Below, in pieces: positions 23,660 to 33,386 of a DNA stretch of 64,000 nucleotides. A program made the position numbers and the translations under genes. The notes beneath the pieces are model-generated. The model saw nothing but the letters and a program-made list of their open reading frames with translations, made no database searches and was not told where the DNA came from. Origin of the DNA: Suillus spraguei (Eukaryota > Basidiomycota > Agaricomycetes > Boletales > Suillaceae); contig JABCPU010000091.1 in the NCBI GenBank assembly GCA_016800925.1, positions 62,001-126,000 on the forward strand, written 5' to 3'. Position 1 is the stretch's first letter. Every line of letters starts with the position of its first letter.

Positions 23660-24170
23660 CGTATCCTTTCGCAAAGTGAGCCATCAGCCAGTTACAGAAA
23701 ACGCGTACTCACATAAAGAAGCACCGTCGACCTTGACTTTCTTCTTAGGTTTTTCTTGGGTGCCTGTGGAAGAAGTATCAGGTTGATGACGCTTTCCCCG
23801 TTTTCTCTGGCGATTGCGGAAGGTACGAGTCAGGCTGATGCAGATCAAAATAATGCTTGTGATACTGACAAATCTATCATCAAATTGCTTCTTCCTGCAC
23901 AGAAACATGAACACATATGATGAGGTTTCATCTGGTACAAAAGAGCGATCAAACTTGCCTTGCGAGTGCCTCCTCAGCTTTCCGTTTATTCTCCTCCTCC
24001 TACTCAGACGATCGAGTACATCAGCAAATCATCTAGGCGAAAGATAAAGAATATCTACGGTGGGCCCACCTTCTTGTTCCTCTGGAACCTTTCCAGAAAC
24101 GATCCATCGTTTGAGAATACGTTGACCGGTTTCGGTTTTGGCGGGACCTTGGACGAGGACTAGGAAGAGA
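23660..24170 (-). CDS. Small conserved lysine-rich protein, function unknown (5' end not found)
   Basis: On the minus strand an exon after a TAG acceptor (about 24163) reads SSSKVPPKPKPVNVFSNDGS then FLERFQRNKK. A second reads EEENKRKAEEALAR, a third KKQFDDRF, a fourth RKRGKRHQPDTSSTGTQEKP then KKKVKVDGASL. They are joined by introns starting GTGGGC, GCAAGT (GC-AG) and GTCAGT. The motif NVF-NDGSFLERF followed by a charged helix and NRGKR-like end recalls a small unnamed family I associate with Agaricomycetes. It may be nuclear. The first exon with the ATG and the last exon are unclear. The intact chromovirus inserted at 24393 is only about 220 bp upstream, so it may have separated or disturbed the 5' end. 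Confidence 0.55.
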
Positions 24171-24392
24171 AGTTGAGGACAAAGTAGCTGCGATCGGAAA
24201 AGTGTATCCCGAGTAAGACTGAGGTAATGCAGTCATCGATATTATACTTTGGCGAATGGATTTATACAGGCTTTAGGGCTGGATCAATGAATAGAGAATG
24301 TTCTTCGGGGGGCCGCTGCGGCTGCTTTGTTATCTCGATATTTATTTGTAATCAATTTATTTGCAGCTGTTAGCTCTTGTTCCAGGACATTC

Positions 24393-24597
24393 TGTAAGCC
24401 GAGTGCTTACAACATCAACAATCACGTGAACGTTCCCCCATTTATATCACTACGTTTCACGCCATCGAGATCAGACTTAGGTCTCTTACCTACTATCATC
24501 TGCTCATTTGTATCACGCTCTGAAATCCACGGTCTTGTCCTATTAATCCTTGTTTGATCTGCTTAGTGTTTCCCGCCGCCACCACGGCGGGCTTCCA
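24393..24597 (+). repeat. 5' LTR of intact chromovirus
   Basis: 205 bp, TG...CA ends. It opens with an inverted repeat (GTAAGCcgaGTGCTTAC) and contains near its end a GC hairpin (CCCGCCGCCACCACGGCGGG) that may act as a terminator or poly(A)-region structure. No difference from the right LTR was seen. Confidence 0.93.
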
Positions 24598-24911
24598 CTT
24601 TTTTTTTAATATCGACAACAACCGTTGATAACAACCACGTTCAAAACATAGGGCCCCCGCCCGCCACCTGACCTGTCAACCTGTCTTCCACACGGAGGAA
24701 CCCAACCGTTTCCCGATCCCTGACCACGCGCTCACGCGCGAAGGTACCCCAACCGTCTCTTGACCTGTCATCTCCCCCGCCGTCTCCGTTAACACCCCTG
24801 TCCTCGAATAATACATCACCGATAACCACTACCGCCGTAACAAAGCGCTCTAACGATTCCTCTTCAGATTCTGAACCGGAGTCAACGCATATACCCCACC
24901 TTATCCGCACC

Positions 24912-27900
24912 ATGACAAAAACAGCAATGGTAGATCAACCAGCGCCTAGTAAACCGCCAAAACTCCTCGCAGGTGAACTCACCCCCGAAGTCGCGCGCGA
25001 CTGGGAGAATGCGTGCTCCACGTATTTCATGCATAAAGAAATCGAAGAGAAGAACCAAGTTAAAATGGTGGCGTTTGGGATGTTAGACCCACGCCTACAT
25101 ACCTGGTATCTTGCACAACGAAATACCTTAGATACGGGGACCTTCGATGAGTATATGACGGCGCTGAAAGACGCGTGGCTCGAAACACATTGGGACACGA
25201 AACTCCGGAAAAAGGTATTGGGCTCACAACAATGCTCCCGTCCATTCTACGAGTGGGCATTAGAACTTCAAAATCAAAATGCCCTCTTGTACGGTAACCC
25301 TGCCCACCTTGACGACACGCAGCTACGAAACCAGCTAGAAGCAAACTTGTGCGACGATCTCACGACGCCCGTACTCCGAGCGAAACTACCCTCGACACTT
25401 ACACTCAAGGCGTGGATCGAAGAGGTTCGCCACCTCGACGACAAACGTCTTGAAGACATCGCCATGCACAAGAAGTTCGCTGAAGACTTCTACAAATCCA
25501 AACGCACGACATCCTATAACCAAACTTCTACGAAAACATCATCATCCTCCTCCCGCGTGCCTCTAAATACATCTACACCCCGTCTCGGAGCCCTCACAGT
25601 GGCTGAACGCACCCTCCTCGCAGAACACAGTGGCTGTTTTAAATGTCGCAGATTCTACGTATCGCACAGATCCAAGGAGTGTCCCAATGGCGCACCTGAT
25701 GCCTCATCATACAAAACGCTGACGGAGACTGATGCTACCGCGGCAAAGCAAAAGGGAGACAAACCGAGCAAAACCGTTGCCGCAATCGCTCCCATAGCTG
25801 CCGTTATGCCCTCCAACGTGTTCGAGGATGTATCAGACTCCGAAGATGACACGTGCGTAGCCCCTTTTGAAACTGCCCACCTTACATGGCCTTGTCTCTT
25901 GACGGGGCCTTCTTCCAATTCATTTGAGCGCATAGACGCGTTAATTGACCATGGGTCACATCTAGTTCTTATTAACGACGATGTCGTGAACAAACTCGGC
26001 TTGCGAAGACGCAAACTACATGCCGCGATACAGGCAAATTCTGCATTTCTTAATTCTTCGAGTTCCACTCTGTCTTTTTCCGAATATGTCCTCTTGTCTC
26101 CTTCTTCTCTTGACCATGACTGGCAATCACGTACGATACGTGCAATCATCGCACCGGACCTTGTTGTACCCCTCCTCCTCGGAGGACCATTCTTATCACA
26201 TAATTGCCTCATTATAGATCACGAGCTTCGCACTTGCACCAACAAAGATTCCGACTATGACCTTCTAAACCCACCGAAACGCATCCAACATGTACATACT
26301 CCGATTCCTTCACTCCGAGACACGTTACGACTACGTAAAGATGTAATTCGTGAACTTCGATCAGTTCTCACCTCACGTCACAATGACCTTGAAAAACACA
26401 CGACTTCGACTTCTCCACATGTTGCTAGTGTGCTACGTGAGAGAATCGACTCGTTAGCTTTCATTGAAAAGAACAAAGAGCAACTCGAGCGTCTCGATGC
26501 CGAAATCCGTCGACAATATGCGGACAGATTCCCGTCTGATATTCCTCATATCGACCATCTACCGACGGAAGTCGTTCACCGAATTCGACTAAAGGACCCG
26601 AACAAAATAATCCAATGCAGACGTTACAACACACCTCGAAAATATAGAGAAGCCTGGACACAACTCCTCGATGAACACGTCGCAGCAGGCCGTCTCCGAC
26701 CTTCGTCAAGCCCGTTCGTCTCCCCTGCTTTTCTAATCCCAAAAAAGGACCCCACAGCGTTACCTCGTTGGGTGAATGACTACAGAGCGCTCAATGCCAA
26801 CACAATCCCCGATAACCATCCACTCCCACGCATCGACGAAATCTTACGAGACTGTGCCAAGGGAAAAATCTTCGGGAAAATAGACATGACGAATTCATTC
26901 TTTCAAACACGTGTACACCCCGACGACATTAAATATACTGCTATCGACACACCGAAAGGTCTCCACGAGTGGACAGTTATGCCACAAGGAGGAAGGAATG
27001 CTCCCGCGACACACCAACGACGAATGTACATCGCACTACGTCCCCTCATCGGAAAAATTTGTCACGCTTACTTGGACGACATCATTATATGGTCACAAAC
27101 AGTCGCGGAACATGTCAAAAACGTGAGACTCGTCCTCGATGCACTACGAAAGGCTGGTCTATTCTGCTCTCCAAAAAAGACATCTTTATTCTGCACAGAA
27201 ATTGACTTTCTCGGTCATCATATCTCGGCCTCCGGAATCGAAGCAGACGCATCAAAGGTGAAACGGATCCTCGACTGGCCTGTTCCGAAGTCAGCGAATG
27301 ATGTACGCTCTTACCTCGGCCTCGTCAGGTACCTCGAACAATTTCTACCTAATCTTGCGGACCATACCCACATCCTCACACCACTCACAATGAAAAGTGT
27401 GGACCTTCAATGGCCGGGATGGACCAAACGTCACCAAGAAGCCTTCGACGGCATAAAAAGACTCGTCGTCAGCCGAGACTGCCTGACAACCATCGACCAC
27501 GATGATCTGGGTAACAACCACATCTACGTGACGTGTGATGCCAGCGACTGGCGAACTGGTGGAATGTTAAGCTTTGGACCAACTCAAACGACTGCACGAC
27601 CCGTAGCTTTCGACTCCATGCAACTTCGGGATGCACAACTAAACTACCCTGTACACGAAAAAGAGCTCCTAGCAATTGTCCGAGCACTGAAGAAATGGCG
27701 CGTGGAATTACTCGGGACGCCGTTCACCGTTTACACGGATCATCGTACCTTGGAAAATTTCATGACTCAAAAAGAGCTGTCCCGTCGACAGGCAAGGTGG
27801 CAAGAATTTCTTGCTCAATATGATTTCACTATTCAATACATCCCCGGCGAACAAAACACAGTAGCCGACGCACTCTCCCGATTGCCAGCAGACACGGACG

Positions 27901-29492
27901 ACATCCCATCGTACACTTGCGATACCATCAACATGCCGTCGAACATCGGAAACAACATAAAACCCATCGCAATAGTCCTTTCCATCACCTCTGACAACAA
28001 ACTACTCAATGACATCAAAGACGGCTACCAAAGTGATCACTGGTGCAAAAGACTCACTCAACTGACAGGCTCCCTTCCAGGACTGCAAGAACGCGATGGA
28101 CTACTCTACATCAATAACAGGCTCGTAATACCACGCATCACTCACCTACGCGAAACCGTCTTCCGGTTGGCACATGACGATCTGGGTCACTGCGGAGTTG
28201 ACAAATCGTACGCCGCTCTTCGAGAATCGTTCTATTGGCCAAACATGAGGAGGGACTTGGAAGAAAGTTACATTCCTGCGTGCCCAGATTGTGCGAGAAA
28301 CAAAAGCAAAACTACTAAATCTCCAGGTCCACTCCACCCGTTACCGGTGCCCGACGATCGCGGGGATTCGGTCGCGATTGACTTTATTGGACCCCTTCCC
28401 GTCGAGCACGGATACGATGCCATCATGACGATCACAGATAGGCTCGGTGCAGATATTCGACTCATCCCGTGCCGGATGAACATGACTGCTCCGGAGATCG
28501 CGAACTTGTTCTTCAATGGGTGGTATTGTGAGAACGGCCTACCTCTCAGCATCGTCTCCGACCGCGACAAATGGTTCACCAGCAAGTTTTGGAAAGCCTT
28601 GCATCGCCTAACGGGAATAAAGCTCAAAATGTCAACGGCCTATCACCCGCAAACAGACGGAGCAAGCGAACGTACCAACAAAAGTATCAACGAAGCATTA
28701 AGATTCTTCGTAGACCGTCACCAAAACGGCTGGGTAAATGCGCTACCGCGCGTCAGATTTAACCTCATGTCTACTGTCAATAAATCCACTGGGTACTCAC
28801 ACTTTCACTTACATTTAGGACGCACACCTCGTTTGCTGCCTCCACTGACACCAAAAGGAGTGCACGACATCCGCGAAGACTTCCCAGCAGACATCAACAA
28901 TGCACTCGAAGCCATCATATCGCTGAAATCAGATATAGCAGACGCACACGACGCGCTTGTCGCGGCGAAGATCAGTCAAGCGAACTCAGCAAACGCTCAC
29001 CGAGACAAAGAACCAGTATTCACAGTTGGCGACCTCGTATACCTCTCAACGGCGCACCGGCGACGAGAATACACAACCGGAAATAACAGACGGGTCGCTA
29101 AATTTATGCCCCGTTTCGACGGGCCATACAAGATCATAATAGCGCACCCTGAGTCCTCCAATTACACTCTTGACCTACCAGCGCATACTAACATACACTC
29201 AACTTTCCATGCCTCGGAATTGAAGAAGCACGTACCCAATGACACAACACTCTATCCGTCCCGCGAGCTACAAACACCAAGACCAATCATCACACCTTCA
29301 GGTGCCGAAGAATGGGAGATTGAGCACATTCTAGATCGTCGTCCACGCGGCCGCGGCTTTCAATACCTCGTTCGATGGCGCGGTTACGGACCACAAACAG
29401 ACGTTTGGCTAGCAGGAAGTGAGGTTGAGGGTTCAGACGCTCTTCAAGAATTCAACGAGACACTTGGTTCTTCGGAGGATGGGAGGGTGTAA
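24912..29492 (+). CDS. Gag-Pol polyprotein with chromodomain (1,526 aa)
   Basis: Start ATG at 24912. Gag-like helical domain to about residue 200; zinc knuckle at about 241 (CFKCRRFYVSHRSKEC, CX2CX6HX4C, longer than the usual CX2CX4HX4C). Protease-like segment ALIDHGSHLVL at about 344, with His where D-S/T-G is usual. Reverse transcriptase with YLDD at about 720. RNase H VTCDASDW at about 873. Integrase with the zinc-binding HHCC near 1085 and acidic residues in AIDFIGP (about 1154), SDRDKW (about 1215) and SERTNK (about 1251). C-terminal chromodomain EWEIEHILDRR...YLVRWRGYG (about 1466-1520), expected to steer integration to marked chromatin. Gag and Pol are in one frame. The last codons are the polypurine tract and the TAA stop lies inside the 3' LTR. 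Confidence 0.96.
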   Translation: MTKTAMVDQPAPSKPPKLLAGELTPEVARDWENACSTYFMHKEIEEKNQVKMVAFGMLDPRLHTWYLAQRNTLDTGTFDEYMTALKDAWLETHWDTKLRKKVLGSQQCSRPFYEWALELQNQNALLYGNPAHLDDTQLRNQLEANLCDDLTTPVLRAKLPSTLTLKAWIEEVRHLDDKRLEDIAMHKKFAEDFYKSKRTTSYNQTSTKTSSSSSRVPLNTSTPRLGALTVAERTLLAEHSGCFKCRRFYVSHRSKECPNGAPDASSYKTLTETDATAAKQKGDKPSKTVAAIAPIAAVMPSNVFEDVSDSEDDTCVAPFETAHLTWPCLLTGPSSNSFERIDALIDHGSHLVLINDDVVNKLGLRRRKLHAAIQANSAFLNSSSSTLSFSEYVLLSPSSLDHDWQSRTIRAIIAPDLVVPLLLGGPFLSHNCLIIDHELRTCTNKDSDYDLLNPPKRIQHVHTPIPSLRDTLRLRKDVIRELRSVLTSRHNDLEKHTTSTSPHVASVLRERIDSLAFIEKNKEQLERLDAEIRRQYADRFPSDIPHIDHLPTEVVHRIRLKDPNKIIQCRRYNTPRKYREAWTQLLDEHVAAGRLRPSSSPFVSPAFLIPKKDPTALPRWVNDYRALNANTIPDNHPLPRIDEILRDCAKGKIFGKIDMTNSFFQTRVHPDDIKYTAIDTPKGLHEWTVMPQGGRNAPATHQRRMYIALRPLIGKICHAYLDDIIIWSQTVAEHVKNVRLVLDALRKAGLFCSPKKTSLFCTEIDFLGHHISASGIEADASKVKRILDWPVPKSANDVRSYLGLVRYLEQFLPNLADHTHILTPLTMKSVDLQWPGWTKRHQEAFDGIKRLVVSRDCLTTIDHDDLGNNHIYVTCDASDWRTGGMLSFGPTQTTARPVAFDSMQLRDAQLNYPVHEKELLAIVRALKKWRVELLGTPFTVYTDHRTLENFMTQKELSRRQARWQEFLAQYDFTIQYIPGEQNTVADALSRLPADTDDIPSYTCDTINMPSNIGNNIKPIAIVLSITSDNKLLNDIKDGYQSDHWCKRLTQLTGSLPGLQERDGLLYINNRLVIPRITHLRETVFRLAHDDLGHCGVDKSYAALRESFYWPNMRRDLEESYIPACPDCARNKSKTTKSPGPLHPLPVPDDRGDSVAIDFIGPLPVEHGYDAIMTITDRLGADIRLIPCRMNMTAPEIANLFFNGWYCENGLPLSIVSDRDKWFTSKFWKALHRLTGIKLKMSTAYHPQTDGASERTNKSINEALRFFVDRHQNGWVNALPRVRFNLMSTVNKSTGYSHFHLHLGRTPRLLPPLTPKGVHDIREDFPADINNALEAIISLKSDIADAHDALVAAKISQANSANAHRDKEPVFTVGDLVYLSTAHRRREYTTGNNRRVAKFMPRFDGPYKIIIAHPESSNYTLDLPAHTNIHSTFHASELKKHVPNDTTLYPSRELQTPRPIITPSGAEEWEIEHILDRRPRGRGFQYLVRWRGYGPQTDVWLAGSEVEGSDALQEFNETLGSSEDGRV

Positions 29493-29692
29493 GCCGAGTG
29501 CTTACAACATCAACAATCACGTGAACGTTCCCCCATTTATATCACTACGTTTCACGCCATCGAGATCAGACTTAGGTCTCTTACCTACTATCATCTGCTC
29601 ATTTGTATCACGCTCTGAAATCCACGGTCTTGTCCTATTAATCCTTGTTTGATCTGCTTAGTGTTTCCCGCCGCCACCACGGCGGGCTTCCA
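29488..29692 (+). repeat. 3' LTR of intact chromovirus
   Basis: Same 205 bp as the left LTR, followed by the target duplication CATTC. Its first five bases overlap the end of the gag-pol frame (GTG TAA). Confidence 0.93.
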
Positions 29693-30734
29693 CATTCGTT
29701 CGGCATCTGGACTCTCTTACACTTTAGCAACTCTGATAGTACTCGTCGGACCTCGCTGGCTCTGCTTTTAATGGTGCGAGTACGCAAATTCCCTCTAGAA
29801 AATGTTACTCAATATTAGATGATGCAAAACCCTCGTCTATCTTTTCAAGTGCTTCACACCGGACCACTTTTGCAATATCTATATTCTTCCCACTCACATA
29901 CCACCGTCTCTGTTCCCAGACCATATCTATACCCGGATAACAAACAGAATGGAAGGAGTAACGGATCATATTCTTCTGAATTTCTTAGCCTGCCTTGTGA
30001 AGGATCTTATCACATGACATTCTAAATCTTTTGAACCGAAAGCAAGTTCCATCGCTCGTATTTTCAGGCGACTTCACATGCAGCCATATATTTTTTCCAA
30101 GCTGGTCTGGATTATGATATCATTTGGACGAACCGCTGGACTGCGTGCAGCAGGCTAGCATTACGCCGAACTCGAAGACCACGATATCAGCCATGCACGA
30201 GGGAAACGTATCAATCATCCAGTAGCCACGAAGCAGTGATAACGTTGCAAACTTCCGCAGACAATTCTCTGACCAGAACTCAGAAATTCCACTGTAGTTG
30301 GCAAACATCCTGGTGCGAAAGAGCTATATGATGGATGGATGTTTGACAGCGTCGACATAATTCAGGCGTTTATGTATCGTACCAACAAGAGCACTTCGAT
30401 GTTTGCACTTGACGTGTACATGAATGTTTGAGCACCAATTGTGAATAACCTCAGTACGTATGCATGATGGAAGCTTTGACAATGAACACCTCTCAAGTGT
30501 GCTGGATTGCCTTGTAAATAAGCTGTTCCATCGCACGCCCCTGTTTGCCTCTAATGTTACTCACCGACCGCAGAGAATGAAATGTGGCCGTCCCCCGCGT
30601 GAGAAGTGTCGCAGAAGACCGAAACTAAAATGATCAAAAGGGATATATAATCTGCAAACTACTCAGTTTGCGCACCGGTTATGATGCGGAGATAGTTCAT
30701 CTCACCTTCTTCGCACGAATATTCCATACTGAAG
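29693..30734. other. Unassigned 1 kb downstream of chromovirus
   Basis: Short open frames only (for example - 30120-30308 and 30324-30536). None shows a motif I know. It contains the 3' side of the DUF6593 gene and the original flank of the chromovirus target site. Confidence 0.35.
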
Positions 30735-31394
30735 CTAATTAGCTGGTTCAATCGGTGCGTGCATGCGATCCGTTCCTGGGCTCTCTTGAGATCCCCGTCG
30801 CAGCTTCTCGACATATATGAACGTCAGCACTACCAGATCCACCATGTGCTCGACTGGTGAAAAGATCTCTAGATATGCTTCATGCCCTGCCTTCTTGAAA
30901 CCATGGTTCATCGGGTGATGCCGCGCGACTTCCATGTCATCGAGCATGAGCTGACAGTCATGCACTGCGTTATATGATTTTGGTTGAAGGTATGCGCAGC
31001 TGACTTACGATGCATTCGTCCGGGCCGATCTTCCACTTGTATGACCGCCCATCTGGACCTTGGAAAACACGCCGCCTGCAAGATAAGCGAAATACGGACC
31101 ATACGTATTACACTCTTACCTTCCAAGAATTCCCTTAGTCGGAATGAACTGAGACGTCATCAGATTCATCCCGTCATACTCGATGACAGATGAAGCAAAT
31201 GTGTGCCATTGAATCTTTGCGAGGATCTCTGACGATTCTACTTTGCCAATATTGAACTCGTTTGGGACGTGCTTTTTAACAACCGTCACTCGAGCATCGA
31301 ACGAGAAGGAAGTCGAAGTCGAGTACAGAGTATGACCCTGCTCATTCGTAATCACGGTGTTACGCACATGCGGTGGTTTGAAGGTGAGTTTCAT
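30735..31394 (-). CDS. DUF6593-domain protein (185 aa, 3 exons)
   Basis: Exons 31394-31120, 31075-31009 and 30950-30735 (558 nt, in frame). I chose ATG 31394 because the sequence MKLTFKPPHVRNTVITNEQG then starts exactly where the family usually does. Continuing motifs: HTLYSTSTSF, AKIQWHTFASSVIEYDGMNL, VFQGPDGRSYKWKIGPDECI, LMLDDMEVARHHP, HMVDLVVLTFIYVEKLRRG. This pattern of a beta-rich Trp/Tyr domain with a conserved FxGPDGRxYKW and final TFIYVEKLR fits DUF6593, which is common in Agaricomycetes and of unknown function. The second intron needs the acceptor TGTCAG rather than the nearer CGCAG to stay in frame. Confidence 0.85.
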
Positions 31395-32503
31395 ATCCGA
31401 TATGAAGGATATTCCTCGGGTGTCTATCGTCTGCAGTGTCAATTTATCGGAGGGGTGTGTATGTGCCTGCGTGTCGCATGCAAGGCAATAAGTAAGATAA
31501 GTCGTTGACTAAGCTACAGTGGCCGTCCCACTCTATTGTAACAAAGTAAACAAGTAAACACTATCATCGTGTTCGTGGGAGGGTCTGTCAGGATATTTTA
31601 AACCTGGAATCTATGACGCTAATAATTTCATGGACTCGAGGAGAGGAGCGTGACGCCATACGCAAGAGTCCTTACAGTAGTCTTGTCCAACGATGAGTGT
31701 TGTGCGATTCTACTCGCCTTGTCCGGTGGGGGTTGAATCGAGATCGAGCGCGCATTTTGGACAAAAATAGCTGGGGCGTTACATGAACCGTACTGAAGTA
31801 GCCTCAAACTGAAACATTGGCCACATGTACCTGCCAATCTGGTACATGAGCCTTGTTATCATTGCTCAGAAGAGCTGTCCCATCGGCTGCAGAGCCTGAA
31901 TTAGAAGAACATAGCCATAACTCTGAAACTCACATACATATGAGGCAAGGTCAATATGTCAATGTTCGACTTATGCTTTCATGGGAGTCAAGCATAAAGA
32001 AGCAGAGAGCTGCAAGCGGGCTTATGTACTTGGCACCGGTGATTCAAATACGATCCGATTATCGCGCCCAGTCTAAACGGACAATAACAAGTCTCGCTCG
32101 TGCGTGCCCTTGCAGGTTCTCGCGATCCTCCGGCTATTTGATTGAAAATAAAAAGGGCTGGCAGGGCATTCGGCTGTCGGTGGTAGGTGCCACCGTGCCC
32201 TGCGACTACGAAGTTAGATTGCACACGTGTGATCCTTCTGAACACGTTTCTTTCAGCTGTCAACAAGTCAGATAGATGCATTTCTGGAACACTAATACTT
32301 GTACTCACAGTGGTCGTCCGAGATACAAGTGGTGTTGGTGCTCCAGCCTCCATACAATCGTCATGGATGACGACGAGGAGCTAGGCACGAATTCCAGAAG
32401 CGGCACTAATATTATTATGTCAACCTATCACACAAGGTGATCGCGTAGCCTTTAGTTGACATCATGTGGCACGTGTTGCCAGTACTGTGGGACAAGGGGC
32501 ACC
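31395..32503. other. Unassigned 1.1 kb with overlapping ORFs
   Basis: Two overlapping frames of about 120-140 codons exist on opposite strands (+ 31853-32275, - 31988-32353), plus a shorter minus frame (31628-31837). None has a recognisable domain and I cannot choose between strands. It should include the promoters of the divergent genes at 31394 and 32576. Confidence 0.3.
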
Positions 32504-32510
32504 TTATAAG
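32504..32510 (+). promoter_or_regulatory. Candidate TATA element of the Cys-rich gene
   Basis: TTATAAG lies 66 bp before the ATG at 32576, followed by a C/T-rich leader (tcttccccgaacctcatccatcc). Position and context fit a fungal TATA box and pyrimidine-rich start region. Confidence 0.45.
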
Positions 32511-32575
32511 GTCCTCACAATTCCACACTAATTTCTTCCCCGAACCTCATCCATCCACTACCCGCTAACAATAAC

Positions 32576-33113
32576 ATGGACTCAACCGCTAAGGCCACCA
32601 CTAACCAGCCCCAGGCTGCCATACAAATGAGTACGTTTTTTGCGACTAATAAGACGTGTTATTTATGACGGTTTCGGGTCGATTTGCATAGGCGTTGTGA
32701 ACCCTGCTCCTGCTAAGAATAGTCAGAACCACCAGGAGCACCATGCTAAGCGTCTCCGTGGAGGAGGAGCTGCCAAAGTACAGTTTCACGAAAGTTGAAA
32801 GTCGCCAATGGTGGTTAATTTTTGTTCGCTCTACCTAGGACTGCTTCCTTGGTGCACTCGGGTGTTTCATTTGCTTCGGTGAGTCTAGGCCCAAATAACA
32901 CCTTTCGGCTGTATACTAAAACCCCTTACAGAAGGTTGCAAGGTGATTGGTGGAGATAGGAATTCCTTCGGAGCTATTCTGACTGCGACCATCATTTCAG
33001 GACTGCTGCGAGTGCTGCGCAGATATCATCTGTACGCCCTATGTCCTATACTTTTACAGCTGGGCAGTGCTGATTTACATCATTTAGGTTGCCCTTGCGA
33101 GATGTGTTGTTAA
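32576..33113 (+). CDS. 82-aa cysteine-rich small protein, 6 exons incl. 11-nt microexon
   Basis: Exons 32576-32630, 32692-32777, 32839-32878, 32932-32942, 33001-33031, 33088-33113 (249 nt, all introns GT-AG). The protein has a Gln/Asn-rich N-terminus, the motif KRLRGGGAAKDCFLGALGCF, then a C-terminal block of closely spaced cysteines (CKDCCECCADIICCPCEMCC). The layout resembles small fungal Cys-rich proteins of the CYSTM-like kind, in which the Cys block sits at a membrane and may be palmitoylated. I have seen RLRGGG...DCFLG in Agaricomycete relatives but no function is known to me. Splicing of the 11-nt exon is required to read E-G-C-K; reading through any intron gives a stop or breaks the Cys pattern. 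Confidence 0.85.
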
Positions 33114-33386
33114 ATGCCCTCCCACATTTGAAGTATGCTCACAGTCTGCATCTTTCTTTTCACGATCATGACTTTTGTAATACTGCCTTTTTGATTCATA
33201 TTGTCCTGCGACGAATCAGTCGATGTAGAGATCGGATAAGGCTGGCATATTACCTTCGATATTCTTGATACGCACTAGCACTCTCGGCCTTTCGGGTTTC
33301 ACGGCAATCAAGTCACGGACCGCGCATAAATATTCATGACAAATGTTCAACGTGCTAGGTGTATGATATGAGTCGTGTCGAAAAGT

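Larger units (their letters stand above)
24393..29692 (+). mobile_element. Intact Ty3/gypsy chromovirus (5.3 kb)
   Basis: Two 205-bp LTRs (24393-24597, 29488-29692), identical in my comparison, start TGTAAGCC and end TTCCA. A 5-bp target duplication CATTC flanks the element (24388-24392 and 29693-29697). One uninterrupted gag-pol ORF lies between them. A purine-rich tract (ggaggatgggagggtg) directly before the right LTR is the polypurine tract. I did not recognise a tRNA-type primer binding site after the left LTR. Identical LTRs mean a very recent insertion, so the element is likely able to move. Confidence 0.95.

Noticed and set aside
13904..24236. A heterokaryon-incompatibility or defence island of several cooperating genes
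   Set aside because: Only the NACHT-ankyrin gene has a plausible sensing role. The DUF6532 gene and the small lysine-rich gene show no effector domain (no HET, HeLo or lipase-like motif seen), so a joint system is not supported.
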